From the NCBI GenBank assembly GCA_949358305.1, contig OX442319.1, positions 13,702,001-13,766,000 on the forward strand: DNA of 64,000 nt. Reading direction: 5' to 3'. Position numbers and translations under genes: made by a program. Shown one piece after another: positions 1 through 10,229 of this stretch. Source of the stretch: Strigamia acuminata. Its lineage: Eukaryota > Arthropoda > Chilopoda > Geophilomorpha > Linotaeniidae. How positions within the stretch are numbered: the stretch's first letter is position 1; each line of letters starts with the position of its first letter. The notes beneath the pieces are model-generated. The model was not told where the DNA came from. It saw only the letters and a list, made by a program, of their open reading frames with translations, and searched no databases.

Positions 1-302
1 GGGTACTATTTTTGGGGGATGGACCCACGGGACGTGAAATATAAACAATAAATGCATGACTTACCGACGAGTTTTCGGAAAATTGTTTTTCACTCTGAAC
101 GAAATGCGTGTTTTCTTTTCACCTGTAACACTGTATCTTTAGTGCGTTATCTTATCAGAATTTGAAAAATAAACCCAGTTATGAATTAGATAGGGTAAGT
201 TGTTTTTGCAGAATTTTTATAAAATAGTAAAAAAATAAAATAAAATAAAATAGTGTAGACTACACACGAAATTTAGCACAAATGTGCGACTCGTATACAA
301 TA

Positions 303-530
303 GGTGCATTCAAAAACTCTAAAACGTATGCAAAACTCGTTTCGTGTTTGTACGTGACGTCATTCCCATTGAATAACATTGCACACAACCGCAGGTGAAT
401 GCTTTAAAAGACTTATATCGCAGCCTAAAATTATCTAGGGTTAATTTATAGAAATGTTATTCAATGGGAATGACGTCACGTACAAACACGAAACGAGTTT
501 TAAAGACGTTTTAGAGTTTTTGAATGCACC
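303..530. mobile_element. TA-flanked MITE with long terminal inverted repeats
   Basis: A 228-bp element has terminal inverted repeats of about 78 bp that begin GGTGCATTCAAAAACTC. The arms match except for a short block about 25 bases in. TA dinucleotides flank it at 301-302 and 531-532. A TA duplication plus long inverted repeats fits a Tc1/mariner-type non-autonomous element. It has no coding capacity. The superfamily is inferred from the TA flank only. Confidence 0.8.
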
Positions 531-1101
531 TAGTATTTATTTATTTATTTATTTCTCCCCAGTCTAATTAGATTTTCGAGGTTTTTAGCAATTCTGTTTT
601 TTTTTCTTTGTGAGGAAAAAGAATGACCTTTCTTTATTTCCAGGAAGTTTACACGAAGGAATTTTCCAAGTACAAGTACAAATGCATCGGGCACCAAACA
701 AAAATTGATTTGGTTCGCACCTTTATTTTTTATGAAATTTTTCTTTAGTGTTCAAATTCCATCTTCTACCTTTGAACACCCTGAATTGAAATAAGCGAAA
801 CTGCATCTCTGATTTCTGACCAGGATTTGTTGATAGCAGCTGTTAATGTCACCATGATGTCACTATTAGGGGCTCTGAACAAAACGCAGGGTACACCCAA
901 AATGGGGTACCCAATTTGGGTACCCAAGTAACACAAAATTTATTTATTTTTTAATAAAAAGTTTCACATTTCTATAAGATTTGCTATTATTGGACATTAT
1001 TTAACACATTTATTTACATGATAACATTGACTGTGAATTATATTTTCCACAAATATAATTTCTTCGTTTTTTTGGATAAATCATTTCTGCTTTTTGGTTT
1101 T

Positions 1102-1640
1102 AGGGGCCGTCCATAAATTACGTAACGCTGATTTTTTGATTTTTAGACCCCCTCCCCCCCCCTTGTAACACGGTCGTAACTAATCCACAAACCCCCCCTA
1201 GAACTAGAATATTACGTAACAAAACTCACCACCCCCCCCCCCCCAAAAAAAAAAAATTTGATACATGCAAAAAAAAACAAAAATTTACAAAAATTTTCAA
1301 ACAGTTTCAAAAATTTTCAAAAATTTTCAAACAGTTTCAAAAATTTACAAAAATTTTCAAACAGTTTCAAAAATTTACAAAAATTTTCAAACAGTTTCAA
1401 AAATTTTCAAAAATTTTCCAAAATTTTCCAAAATTTTCCAAAATTTTCCAAAATTTTCAAAAATTTTCAAAAATTTTCAAAAATTTTCAAAAATTTTCAA
1501 AAATTTTCAAAAATTTTTAAAAAAATTTTGTTACGTAACATTTTTTAGAACCCCCTCCCCTCCCCGTCGTAACAACCCGTAACAAAATTTGAAACCCCCT
1601 CCCCCCCCTCCAGGCATTACGTAATTTATGGACGGCCCCT
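1102..1640. mobile_element. Nested inverted-repeat element inside the hAT-like element
   Basis: The ends AGGGGCCGTCCATAAATTAC and its complement (1616-1640) form a terminal inverted repeat of about 25 bp. The repeat is bordered inward by C-rich/G-rich runs (about 1148-1160 and 1590-1612). The core is an A-rich array. I cannot define a target duplication; the inverted similarity may extend outward through GGTTTT/AAAACC. Confidence 0.65.
1268..1530. repeat. A-rich tandem array (AAATTTTCAAACAGTTTC unit)
   Basis: Short related units built from AAATTTTCAA and ACAGTTTCAA are repeated without interruption. Open frames across it are low-complexity Lys/Phe/Asn strings and are not treated as genes. 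It forms the core of the nested element. Confidence 0.85.
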
Positions 1641-1737
1641 TACAAAACCAGGAAGAGTTAAACAATCGCAAAAAAGAAAATGTCGCCTGTGTTTGAGAAA
1701 AACAACACTGATTTTAAATCTGAATTTAAATCGATTT

Positions 1738-1895
1738 TGATGAATTTTTAACGAATTCAAGTCAATTTGCAACGAATTAAAGTCGATTTCTAACGAATTC
1801 AAGTCGATTTATAACGAATTCAAGTCGATTTATAACAAATTCAAGTCGATTTATAACGAATTCAAGTCGATTCATAACGAATTCAAGTTGGTTTT
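1738..1895. repeat. About 21-bp tandem repeat (AACGAATTCAAGTCGATTTAT)
   Basis: About seven copies of a 20-21-bp unit with the core GAATTCAAGTCGATTT lie between the nested element and the right end of the hAT-like element. It has no coding potential. Confidence 0.8.
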
Positions 1896-2250
1896 GGTAA
1901 TTTATAATGAATTTATATCAATTTTGATGATTTTTTGAAAAGATTTTGGTGAATTTTTAAAATAATTTTGATAATTTTATGTTTAATTTTGTTTAATTTT
2001 TAATATTTGTGTCATAATAAAAATTGTATTGATTTCTGAAAATTTGTAAAAAAATTAATTAATCATTTCAGGAAATTTTGGGTACCCAAATTGGGTACCC
2101 CATTTTGGGTGTACCCAGCGTTTTGTTCAGAGCCACTATTAGGTGTTAATGTGGCCTTATTGGTTGGATGTAGTTTTTTTTCCATGGGTGTATACTATTG
2201 CTATGATTTTACAGTTATTCGGTAAGCAGTCCTATCGTAGCCTAACAATT

Positions 2251-2964
2251 TTATTCCGTGTGAATCCGCACCAAATGCTTTTTCAGAGAACTCATCTGTG
2301 CGAAAGCATCCGTGCACAAATGGCACTTATGTGGCTTATACCCCGAATGAGTCGCCAAATGCACCTTCACCGAATGTTTCCTGGTAAACATCTTTTCACA
2401 GAAATGGCACTTAAACCTTTTCCCTTCCCCCTTATGCCCCAACAAATGAACCGTCAAACTGCTCCTCTGTGTGAACGACATATCACACAAATGACAACCA
2501 AACGATTTTTCACGCGTGTGCGTCAACAAATGACGCTTCAAATAATCCTTCAGCTTAAAGCGAGACGAGCACAAATGACACTTGTAACGTCGCACGTCAC
2601 TGTGCGTCAACATGTGGTCTTTTAAGTGCTCACTGCGCACGAACGAAGCGCGGCACAAATGGCACTCGAACGGTTTTATATCGTTGTGAATCAATTTGTG
2701 CCGTTCCAATTCGCAATTCATCGCAAACGATGTCGTGCACACGTCGCAGACGAATTGTTTTTCGGCTTCGTGCGTTTTCAGGTGAAGGCGCAGACTGCTG
2801 CGCAGTGGGTACGATTTGCTGCACAAATGGCATTTGTGCGGTTTTAAATCCGGGTGTTCTGTTCGCGTGTGTGAATCCAGTTGTTGGGCGGAAGTGTAAA
2901 CAGATTTACACGTTTTACACGGGTACGTATTCGGTTTTTTCCCGTTGGCTTTCGGGGGAGTCAT
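2251..2964 (-). CDS. C2H2 zinc-finger protein, eight fingers
   Basis: A single open frame of 237 aa is almost wholly C2H2 fingers, so it is probably a nuclear DNA-binding protein. Eight C-x2-C-x12-H-x3-5-H units follow one another at about 28-residue spacing; most knuckles read CHLC, linkers are of the TGEKP type but degenerate (for example HTREKSFG), and the last finger ends at the C-terminus. The start is the ATG at 2964-2962. The frame stays open upstream to a stop near 3069 but has no earlier ATG, so an upstream spliced exon is possible. There is no KRAB, ZAD or BTB domain within this exon. It lies head-to-head with the EndoG-like gene at 3458, about 490 bp apart. The family is certain; the target and orthology are not recognisable. 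Confidence 0.85.
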   Translation of the reverse strand: MTPPKANGKKPNTYPCKTCKSVYTSAQQLDSHTRTEHPDLKPHKCHLCSKSYPLRSSLRLHLKTHEAEKQFVCDVCTTSFAMNCELERHKLIHNDIKPFECHLCRASFVRSEHLKDHMLTHSDVRRYKCHLCSSRFKLKDYLKRHLLTHTREKSFGCHLCDMSFTQRSSLTVHLLGHKGEGKRFKCHFCEKMFTRKHSVKVHLATHSGYKPHKCHLCTDAFAQMSSLKKHLVRIHTE

Positions 2965-3457
2965 TTGTCTCGTTTTGTTTGGCAAGTGGTGCGATCGGTT
3001 GGGTATATACGTTTGCTGTGCGTTTCGGTGGAATTGTGGGATTGGAAGATTAATCGTACGTCATTGTGTGTCGGCCAATGAGATTTTAGCTAATTTTTAA
3101 TGGCCGACTATGTTTTGTTTTGATTTGCACCGAAATGCACGTTTAAAGCGCTTAAGTGCACATTTTAGGACTTTTAGGACCTAAATTTTAAATTTTAAAA
3201 AATTTAGGACTTTTTAGACCCATTTAATAAAAAAGGTGCTGTTTTAATTACTCAAAAGAAGTTTCTAGACTATCCAAAATGCACTAAAATCCATACAACA
3301 TTATCACTCGCCACCAACAGATGGCTCCAACCAACCGAAGCGCCCTCCCTCGTCGCCAAGCGACACCAAACCCAACAAAAAAGCCTCAGCCATCACATAA
3401 CACTAAATAACAACTCGTCAAAATTTACCGTGCAAACCAAAATCCCATAAACAAGCC
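2965..3457. promoter_or_regulatory. Intergenic region between divergent genes
   Basis: This gap of about 490 bp separates the minus-strand zinc-finger gene and the plus-strand EndoG-like gene and must hold both promoters if the starts are right. It has a short AT-rich stretch (about 3177-3245). I could not identify a TATA box or another defined site with confidence. Confidence 0.35.
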
Positions 3458-5663
3458 ATGAGTCACATCCGACTGCTCTACCTGGCCATCACCGCCGGAA
3501 TCGGCGGATGCCTCTACCGCTCCATTCTCTACAAATGGCCGAACGTGTTCAGAGTGACCGCGCAGACCCAGCCGCACCAACCGCAAAGACTGCGATACTG
3601 CGACGTGAGCACGTCCACGGTGGTCAAACCACGCGGGCACCCGTTCATCAGGACCCCGGGCCCCCGCAAATGGGCCCCCACGTGCGACTGCGCACATCCG
3701 CGCAACCACCACCCGACAATATTCGACCTCGACAACCATCACGAGATTTGCGACGTCAAAGTGTGTCGCAATGTGGCGACGGGGCTGCCGAACTGGACGT
3801 TGGAGGTGGTCAACAGCGAGGTGATTGGCGGGCACCACGGGTGTCGGTATTGTCGGTATAGGGCGTCGTTGGATGCGACGTCGCAGTGTCCGCGAGTTGC
3901 GATTTACGAGAACGACGTGGATTTCCAGAGGAGGTTTTGCGAGTATTGCAAGTACGATTTGGATCCGTGCGTGTTTCACGCGCTGCCGCCGCAAGTGGGT
4001 GTTTGAATGCGACTGGTGTTTGTGCGATGGTTTTGGTTTGTTTTGATGGTTTTTTGCTTTGGTTTTTGCAGGCGCATCGGGAGAATTGCCAGAGTAATGC
4101 GTTGTGGGATGATTTTTATCATTATGTGGTGTATTTGGCGAAGAAGTACGATTCGTTGTCGATCTGCTCGGGACCGTGTTTCACACCCAGGTGCATTGTT
4201 TGTTTGTTTGTTTGTTTGTGCTGTAGTTTTCGTGGATGGAATGGACATTTTTTTGTCGATGTTTGCGATGTGCCGGTGGAATATTGCAATTTGCATTGCG
4301 AAATATTGATAATAACGTAATTACATCGCAAAGTATCACTTACCGTATATTGCAATATTTTCGCAAGATTTTGCTCGATTTGATCGCAAAATAGTGCTAC
4401 TGTTGCAATTATATAGCAAAATATTGCAACAATTTCGCAAAATATTAAATAATATCGCAAAATATTGCTAATATTGCAAAATATCGCAAAATATTGCTAA
4501 TATTGCAATCATATCGCAAAATATTGCTAATATTGCAAAATATTGCAAAATATTGCTAATATTGCAAAATATCGCAAAATATTGCTAATATTGCAATCAT
4601 ATCCCAATTATTTCGCAAAATTGTGCGAATATTGCAATTATATAGCAAAATAAGGCTAATACCGCATTTATATCGCAAAATATTGCTAATATCGCAATTA
4701 AATCGCCATTGCACAACAAATATCTCAATTGTGTAGCTCATATCGCAATCACACAGCTCATATCGCAATTACACAACTCATATCGGAATTACACAGCTCA
4801 TATCGCAATTACACAGCTCATATCGCAACTGTACCGCAGATATCACACATCGCAATTGCAGAGCATTATCGCAATTACACAGCTCATATCGCAATTACAC
4901 AACTCATATCGGAATTACACAGCTCATATCGCAACTGTACCGCAGATATCACACATCGCAATTGCAGAGCATTATCGCAATTACACAGCTCATATCGCAA
5001 TTACACAACTCATATCGGAATTACACAGCTCATATCGCAATTACACAGCTCATATCGCAACTGTACCGCAGATATCACACATCGCAATTGCAGAGCATTA
5101 TCGCAATTACACAGCTCATATCGCAACTGTACCGCAGATATCACACATCGCAATTGCACAGCATTATCGCAATAAAATAATACAGATCGCAATTAAATCG
5201 CAAATTTTGCACTTGTATTCGAAATGTTGCGCCTGCTTTTATAGCTTTTGGTTTTGCAACAAGTTTGTTTTTATTTTGCTTTTATACTATTTGGTTGTAA
5301 TTTTAAAATGTTGTTGACTTATTTTTTAAATTCGTCCTTTTCAACAGAGAATTAACCGATGAGGAGAAGGAAATTTATTCAACGTGTGCAGGAGCTAAAT
5401 TGGGAGAAATTACCCATTTCTTTAAAGTCTTACTCATCGAAGACGAATGCGAAAAGCCAACCTTCTGGTTCGAATGTTTCCTATTTCCAGTCGACACGAG
5501 GTGCGTCGAAAACCCCAACATAATGCACTACCGCGTGACCAAAGAAGAAATCGAACAAATGGTCGACGTCTCCATACTGCCAGAAGTGACAAAGTGTTGG
5601 CTCACCCCGGTCGTCGAACACACAGACTTCACTCCACATAGGGTAATGTTTTTAAACCTATAA
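3458..5663 (+). CDS. EndoG-like protein 1, catalytic DRGH motif not found
   Basis: Three exons fit: 3458-3994 (phase 0 end), 4072-4190 (119 bp) and 5348 to the stop at 5661-5663 (323 aa), or a donor at 5643 leading to a further exon. The protein follows the order of the DNA/RNA non-specific endonuclease fold of endonuclease G: a hydrophobic N-terminus (about residues 4-20, possible anchor), the strand TGLPNWTLEVV, then LPPQ...NALWDDFYHYV, SICSGP and THFFKVLL. EndoG proteins carry DRGH some 25 residues before the APQ-type motif; here that stretch is Cys-rich (FCEYCKYDLDPC) and has no DRGH, so the general-base His is missing. Many Cys pairs suggest a disulfide-rich or exported protein. The family assignment rests on motif order and on the paralogue at 17041-18613, which shares the exon design. 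I infer loss of nuclease activity. Confidence 0.7.
4325..4720. repeat. AT-rich tandem array in EndoG-like 1 intron 2
   Basis: Irregular repeats of ATATTGCAAAATATCGCAAA-type units fill the first part of intron 2. They grade into the array at 4727. No gene is seen. Confidence 0.8.
4727..5185. repeat. 20-bp minisatellite with higher-order structure
   Basis: The unit ACACAGCTCATATCGCAATT repeats and is interrupted at intervals by a variant containing CTGTACCGCAGATATCACAC, which gives a longer higher-order period. The array lies wholly inside intron 2 of EndoG-like 1. Long open frames through it are by-products of the period and are not called as genes. Confidence 0.9.
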
Positions 5664-5749
5664 GGGCCCCACTAGCCTATTTTGGGGGCCCCACTTGCTT
5701 CAAATTGAGAAAGGACACTCAAAAGTGCTATTCACTACCAGAGGCTTTT

Positions 5750-6625
5750 AGACGTTTATTATTTTAGTTCTTGTTTTTTAGAATGTCTATTATTTTGAGC
5801 CCCTATTATTTTGGGCACCTGTTATTTTGGGCTTCTATTAATTTAGGCTCGTTTTTATTCGAGCACCTGTTATTTTCGGCACATGATTATTGAGGGTTTT
5901 TATTTTTGGAGCACCTGTTATTTTGAGCCCTTATTATTTTGAGCCCCTATTATTTTGGGCACCTGTTATTTTGGGCTCCTATTAATTTCGGCTCGTATTT
6001 TTTAGCGCACCTGTTATTTTCGCCACATAATTATTGGGGCTTTTTATTTTGGGCACCTGTTATTTTGGGCCCCTATTATTTTGGGCCCCTGTTATTTTGG
6101 GAACATGTTATTTTGGGCCCTTATTATTTTAAACCCCCGTTTTTTGTGCCTGTATTATTTTGGGCACCTATTATTTTAATTCTCGTCTTTTGGGCCCCTT
6201 ATTTTTTGGAGCAATTGTTATTTTAGACACCTGTTTGTTTGGGTTCGTTATTTTCGGCACCTGTTATTTTAGGCACCTATTTGTTTGGGCTCGTTATTTT
6301 CGGCACCTGCTATTTTAGGCACGTTATTTTGGGTAAATAAGTTTATTAATTTGGCTGTATTTATTTCTGAAGCACCTGTTATTTTGAGTCCCTTTTATTT
6401 TGGGCCCCTGTTTTTTGGGCCCCTGTTTTTTGTGCCTGTATTATTTTGGGCACCTGTTATTTTGGGCACCTGTTATTTTGGGCACCTGTTATTTTGAGTC
6501 CCTGTTATTTTGAGCACCTGTTATTTTGAGTCCCTGTTATTTTCGGTACCTGTTATTTTGAGTCCCTGTTGTTTATGTTTTGGGCACCTGTTGTTTTGGG
6601 CACGTGTTATTTTGGGCAGCTTAGT
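5750..6625. repeat. 16-bp minisatellite (TTATTTTGGGCACCTG)
   Basis: More than 40 degenerate copies of a unit of about 16 bp follow the last sure exon of EndoG-like 1. If the open exon at 6690 belongs to that gene, the array is intronic. Confidence 0.9.
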
Positions 6626-6688
6626 GCAAAAATCCTGCTCGTTATTCACACTTTAGCATTTATTAATTGGTCAATGTTTCTATTTCTT

Positions 6689-6901
6689 AGAACTGTCGGA
6701 TTTGTTTTCCCAACCAAGATGCGCCAAGTTCGCCGTGGCATTCGGAGCCTTCGTATTGCGCGCACACCAAATCTGCTGCGGCGTCGCATCCTCCAGCGTC
6801 CTGTCGTTGTAAAAGCTCCAGCTCAAAAAGCTTCTTTCCCTGCCGCATCTCATAAATTAAAACATCGTCTAGATGTTCAAGCACCTGTTTATTACTCGTA
6901 A
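6689..6901 (+). other. Ambiguous coding-like exon, open in several frames
   Basis: A GC-rich stretch follows a good splice acceptor (TTTCTTAG at 6681-6688) and is followed by AATAAA near 6899. All three plus frames stay open for at least 40 codons, and minus frames are open too. The frame that continues phase 0 from a donor at 5643 is Ser/Cys-rich and ends near 6850; a second, Arg-rich frame ends at 6901. The composition differs from the flanking minisatellite, so it is probably exonic, but I cannot decide frame or strand. It could be a last exon of EndoG-like 1 or an unrelated minus-strand exon. Confidence 0.3.
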
Positions 6902-7076
6902 TAAAATGACGTCTTTGAACAGCATTTTATACAATTTTGAATATAAATTTGTGAAAATTTGATTGTGCATTCAGTCTCATTCTTTCTTGTGTTATATGTT
7001 TGGGTGGTCTTTTAGGCACATAAAATAGGAATCACACTAGTACAGCTAACTATAATCAGTTTGTGCTTACAATTTA

Positions 7077-7164
7077 ATCAAATGAAATATTCAATGACAG
7101 AAAATAGCGAGAGACCGGTCAGAATACCAAAAATCGATCCAATTTTACAGAATAATTTTGTAAC
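7077..7164 (-). pseudogene. DEG/ENaC channel C-terminal relic
   Basis: Read on the minus strand, this encodes VTKLFCKIGSIFGILTGLS followed by LFSVIEYFI and a stop. It is almost the same as the end of the DEG/ENaC last exon at about 48428-48511, including the GLS selectivity-filter residues. Just upstream the frame is broken by a stop, and no other channel exon is found nearby. It is best read as a dispersed fragment of that channel gene. Confidence 0.7.
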
Positions 7165-8409
7165 ATCACTGCTCGAATATTTTCCACAATGATGTATTTC
7201 ACTAAGAAAAAGTAATGATTAAAATAATCGAAAGTTTCATCACCAATTAAGAATTTTTGTTACAATGTTATCTGCAGATAACCAGATGGCGGACAATTGA
7301 CATCGTTTTGTGAGTTTTGGCCATGGGTGGCGCTACAAGCACGGACAAAATCAATGAATTTAGGCTTGCTGTAAAGATATTAACGAGAGATTCTTGTTTG
7401 CTAACTCACAAGTCAGTTTTTGGTTTTATTCCTAGCCATAGATTGATTTTCATTAAAAATGATTCAATCGGTTTGGTTAAAATTAACTCTTTGGTGTATC
7501 TTCCGTATCTTGAATGTACTCGCATCTGTAAATGTTTTTAATACGGTATTGCCAGTTTTGGAATGATCATTTCTCTATTTTCAAACCTTTTAGGAGTTGG
7601 TGGGCTTTATTGTCGTAGTCCTTTTTTGCATGCGTGAGAATGCTCCTAAGAAAATTCAGCACATGATTTGCCTCTCATTTGTTGGATGTCCGGTTTGATA
7701 ATGATCGCGAAAAGGACGGCGAGTATTTAGGACAGGTCCGAGATACGATCGGAGAATTGCATTAAAATTCCTGTACATTGTACTTTTGCTTTCAATAAAT
7801 AAATAAATAAATAAATAAATGTAAATCTGTATAAATCCTGTTTCCACGTGCACCTTTATTCCAACATAATTTCACCAAACACTCCTTTCATTCTTTTCTA
7901 TTTCATCGTTTCGTACTTACACGATGCAAACCAACCTGGCAAACTATTTTTCTGTTTGGCGCATGCGCGATGGATGTAAGTAAGCTCGCTTAATTTTTAA
8001 GTTTTTAACAGAAACCAATCTCTTTACTTCAATCACTTTTCGGACGTCTTGCTCAATATTGTACAAGTATTTGACTCTTGTTTATCCCTGTATAACTGCA
8101 GGGTTGGAAATATTTGTCGACATTTATCAAAAATTTTCTCAAATTTTTGTTTTCGATGCTAAAAGACACAAAACAATCATACAAACACCAAACATGCAAT
8201 AAAAACTCAAAAATTAATTGCCTAACTGATATATTTTCATTAATCTAAGAAGAATTTGCTTTTTTTCGGCAAAAATGCATTTATAGCCAAGATTGCATGC
8301 CCTCTTTGCCCACTAGCGCCACCCCAAATGGTGTGTACACTGATGCATTGCAGTCAAGTATCTATTTCCCCTTTAAGAAGTGATGCGTTGCAGTGAAGTA
8401 TAAACATAC
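7165..8409. other. Intergenic, no gene recognised
   Basis: This stretch holds a (TAAA)n-type microsatellite at about 7796-7822, placed like the 3' tail of a short retroposed copy on the plus strand. I see no convincing exon. Small open frames (for example 7317-7541) lack homology or flanking splice sites that I could recognise. Confidence 0.4.
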
Positions 8410-8413
8410 GTAT

Positions 8414-8986
8414 TGTCACGTGTACGAACCGTGCCAATTGATGCGCGATTCGTAGCACGTAATTCGAATCATTATTAGGTTAAATGTTGCTAAATTTCGG
8501 CCACAGATGGCGCTGACGGTTGGACTCCGTCATCGCCATGTGATGGACCGATCAATTCAATTATGGGGTTTATGGCAGATTTGCTATAAATAAGGAGCCC
8601 GCACTAAGACAGCTCTCTAATCACTTTTGCTTTTCAGGAACTAGAGAGTCTGATGTCGCCTCAATAAAGAGCGCGGCTGATGACTATAAAACCAATTTGA
8701 TTGCATTACATTTAGATTATCACACAGTTGTTTTATAACCCAATTAATAAAGGTTGTACATTTGATAAATGTAAAATGATAGTTTATCCAAATAACATTC
8801 TGACCTGTTTGAGAATAAATGTAACTGAATTTAAAAGGGATCGAACAAACTCTGTTTGTCCGGTCAAATAAATCTGAATTGAATTTAAAGCATAAATGAA
8901 TCTCATTCCTTCCTTTTCACACTCATTAAAACCCCAATTAAACACAGTTGCGTGGAAACCTGATCAGGCCCGGAATCCACGTAACA
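8414..8986 (+). repeat. 5' LTR of element 1
   Basis: The 573-bp LTR is TG...CA bounded and contains AATAAA-like motifs and AATAAAGAGCGCGG near 8663. The internal region begins at 8987 with AATGGTGGAGGTGCGG, whose TGGTGGAGGTGC is the likely primer-binding site; I could not assign the tRNA. Confidence 0.92.
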
Positions 8987-10229
8987 AATGGTGGAGGTGC
9001 GGTTCTTTCGCCGAGACCAAAATTAGAATAAAAACCCCGAAAATTAGAGTTAAATCATCAAAAATCGTAAAATTTAGAGCAAAATGAGTGAAATTAGAAT
9101 TAAAATAACATAAAATTGGCAAATTTAGCTTAAAAATAGCCTTGAAAATCATATAAAATTTAGAGAAATCCCAAACTAATTTAAATATGAGTGATTCATT
9201 TGTGAAACTGATAGGAAAGTGAGAATGAGTCATTGCTAGTGAATAAATAGGTCAATTAGATTGAAAATTGGCAAAGTCTAAAAAATAAAATAGAATAGAA
9301 TAGAAGTTTTGAGTGTTTAAATTGGATAAATTTGCATTTGAGTGTTATTTACTGTGATATTTGACTTTGAATTGAATTGATATAGTATTATTGATTGAAT
9401 TTTGATAAAATTTGATGAAATTGTATGTTAATAAGGAATTTAATTGTGATGTTGAGATAAAATTGGATAATAATAGAGAATATATTGTTTATAGTTATTA
9501 ATGAATTTGTTTTTTTTCCAGAGCATTTTTGTAAAGTGTTATTAATAAGAAATTTTTCCTTGAATAGTTTTGATGAAATTTAGTAATTATGACCGTGAAA
9601 ATGAATCGTTTTTTTTTTGGATATTTTTGTAATTATGACCGTGAAAATTGAATTGTTTAATTATTGAATTGTTCTAGTGTTTTGAAACATTTCTGTAAAA
9701 ATTGAAGTGTTTAATTATTGAATTATTTTTCAGAAAGTGAAAAGAGTTTTGTGTGCTAAAAAGTTATAGTGTTATTTATAACTGGAAAAGTGAATTAAAA
9801 GTGCTTCGAGTCAAAGGATTGTGTCTTCTCTACAATTAATAAATCATTGCGGACTCTAGACGTTACGCGTTTTCAAAATACGTAACGGATTACCTGCTCT
9901 CAGGTAGTAAGAAAGAAGAAGAGTTGGAAGAAGAGACAGCATTGAGTGACAAGGTGACTGAGCGAAATAGGGGGCCAAAACCCAAAGAGGGACTTAAAAC
10001 TCAAAAAAGGGAAGGTGAAACCCCGCAACAGCACCGAATACGAGTTGTTAGTGCTGATCTTCAAGCTGAATTGTTCCCACACGAGGTGGAGCAATTAGGA
10101 GAATTATTGATACGAGAACAGGGTGATCAGGACGACGCAGACGAGAAGGACGTTTTCCAAGACGTTGAGGAGCAACCAAATTTAGAACTTTCATATTTGT
10201 GTATAAATAAAGAACAATCACCAATTAAA

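Larger units (their letters stand above)
871..2133. mobile_element. hAT-like non-autonomous DNA transposon (1.26 kb)
   Basis: Inverted ends of about 55 bp begin GGCTCTGAACAAAACGC and carry repeated GGGTACCC palindromes. The ends are flanked by a direct repeat that reads CACTATTAGG on both sides (861-870 and 2134-2143). A duplication of 8-10 bp suggests the hAT superfamily. No transposase ORF is visible. The interior consists of a second, nested inverted-repeat element and two AT-rich tandem arrays. Confidence 0.8.

Noticed and set aside
1258-1582. Open frames of about 100 codons rich in Lys, Phe and Asn
   Set aside because: They run through a short-period A-rich array in two frames at once; periodic repeats without stops, not genes.
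2143-2847. Plus-strand open frames across the zinc-finger region
   Set aside because: Shadow frames of the minus-strand C2H2 repeats; His/Cys codons read as Met/Ala/Gln-rich strings.
4709-5317. Open frame of 202 codons with repeating YRNYTAHIAITQLI units
   Set aside because: Exact translation of the 20-bp minisatellite within an EndoG-like intron; both strands are open for the same reason.
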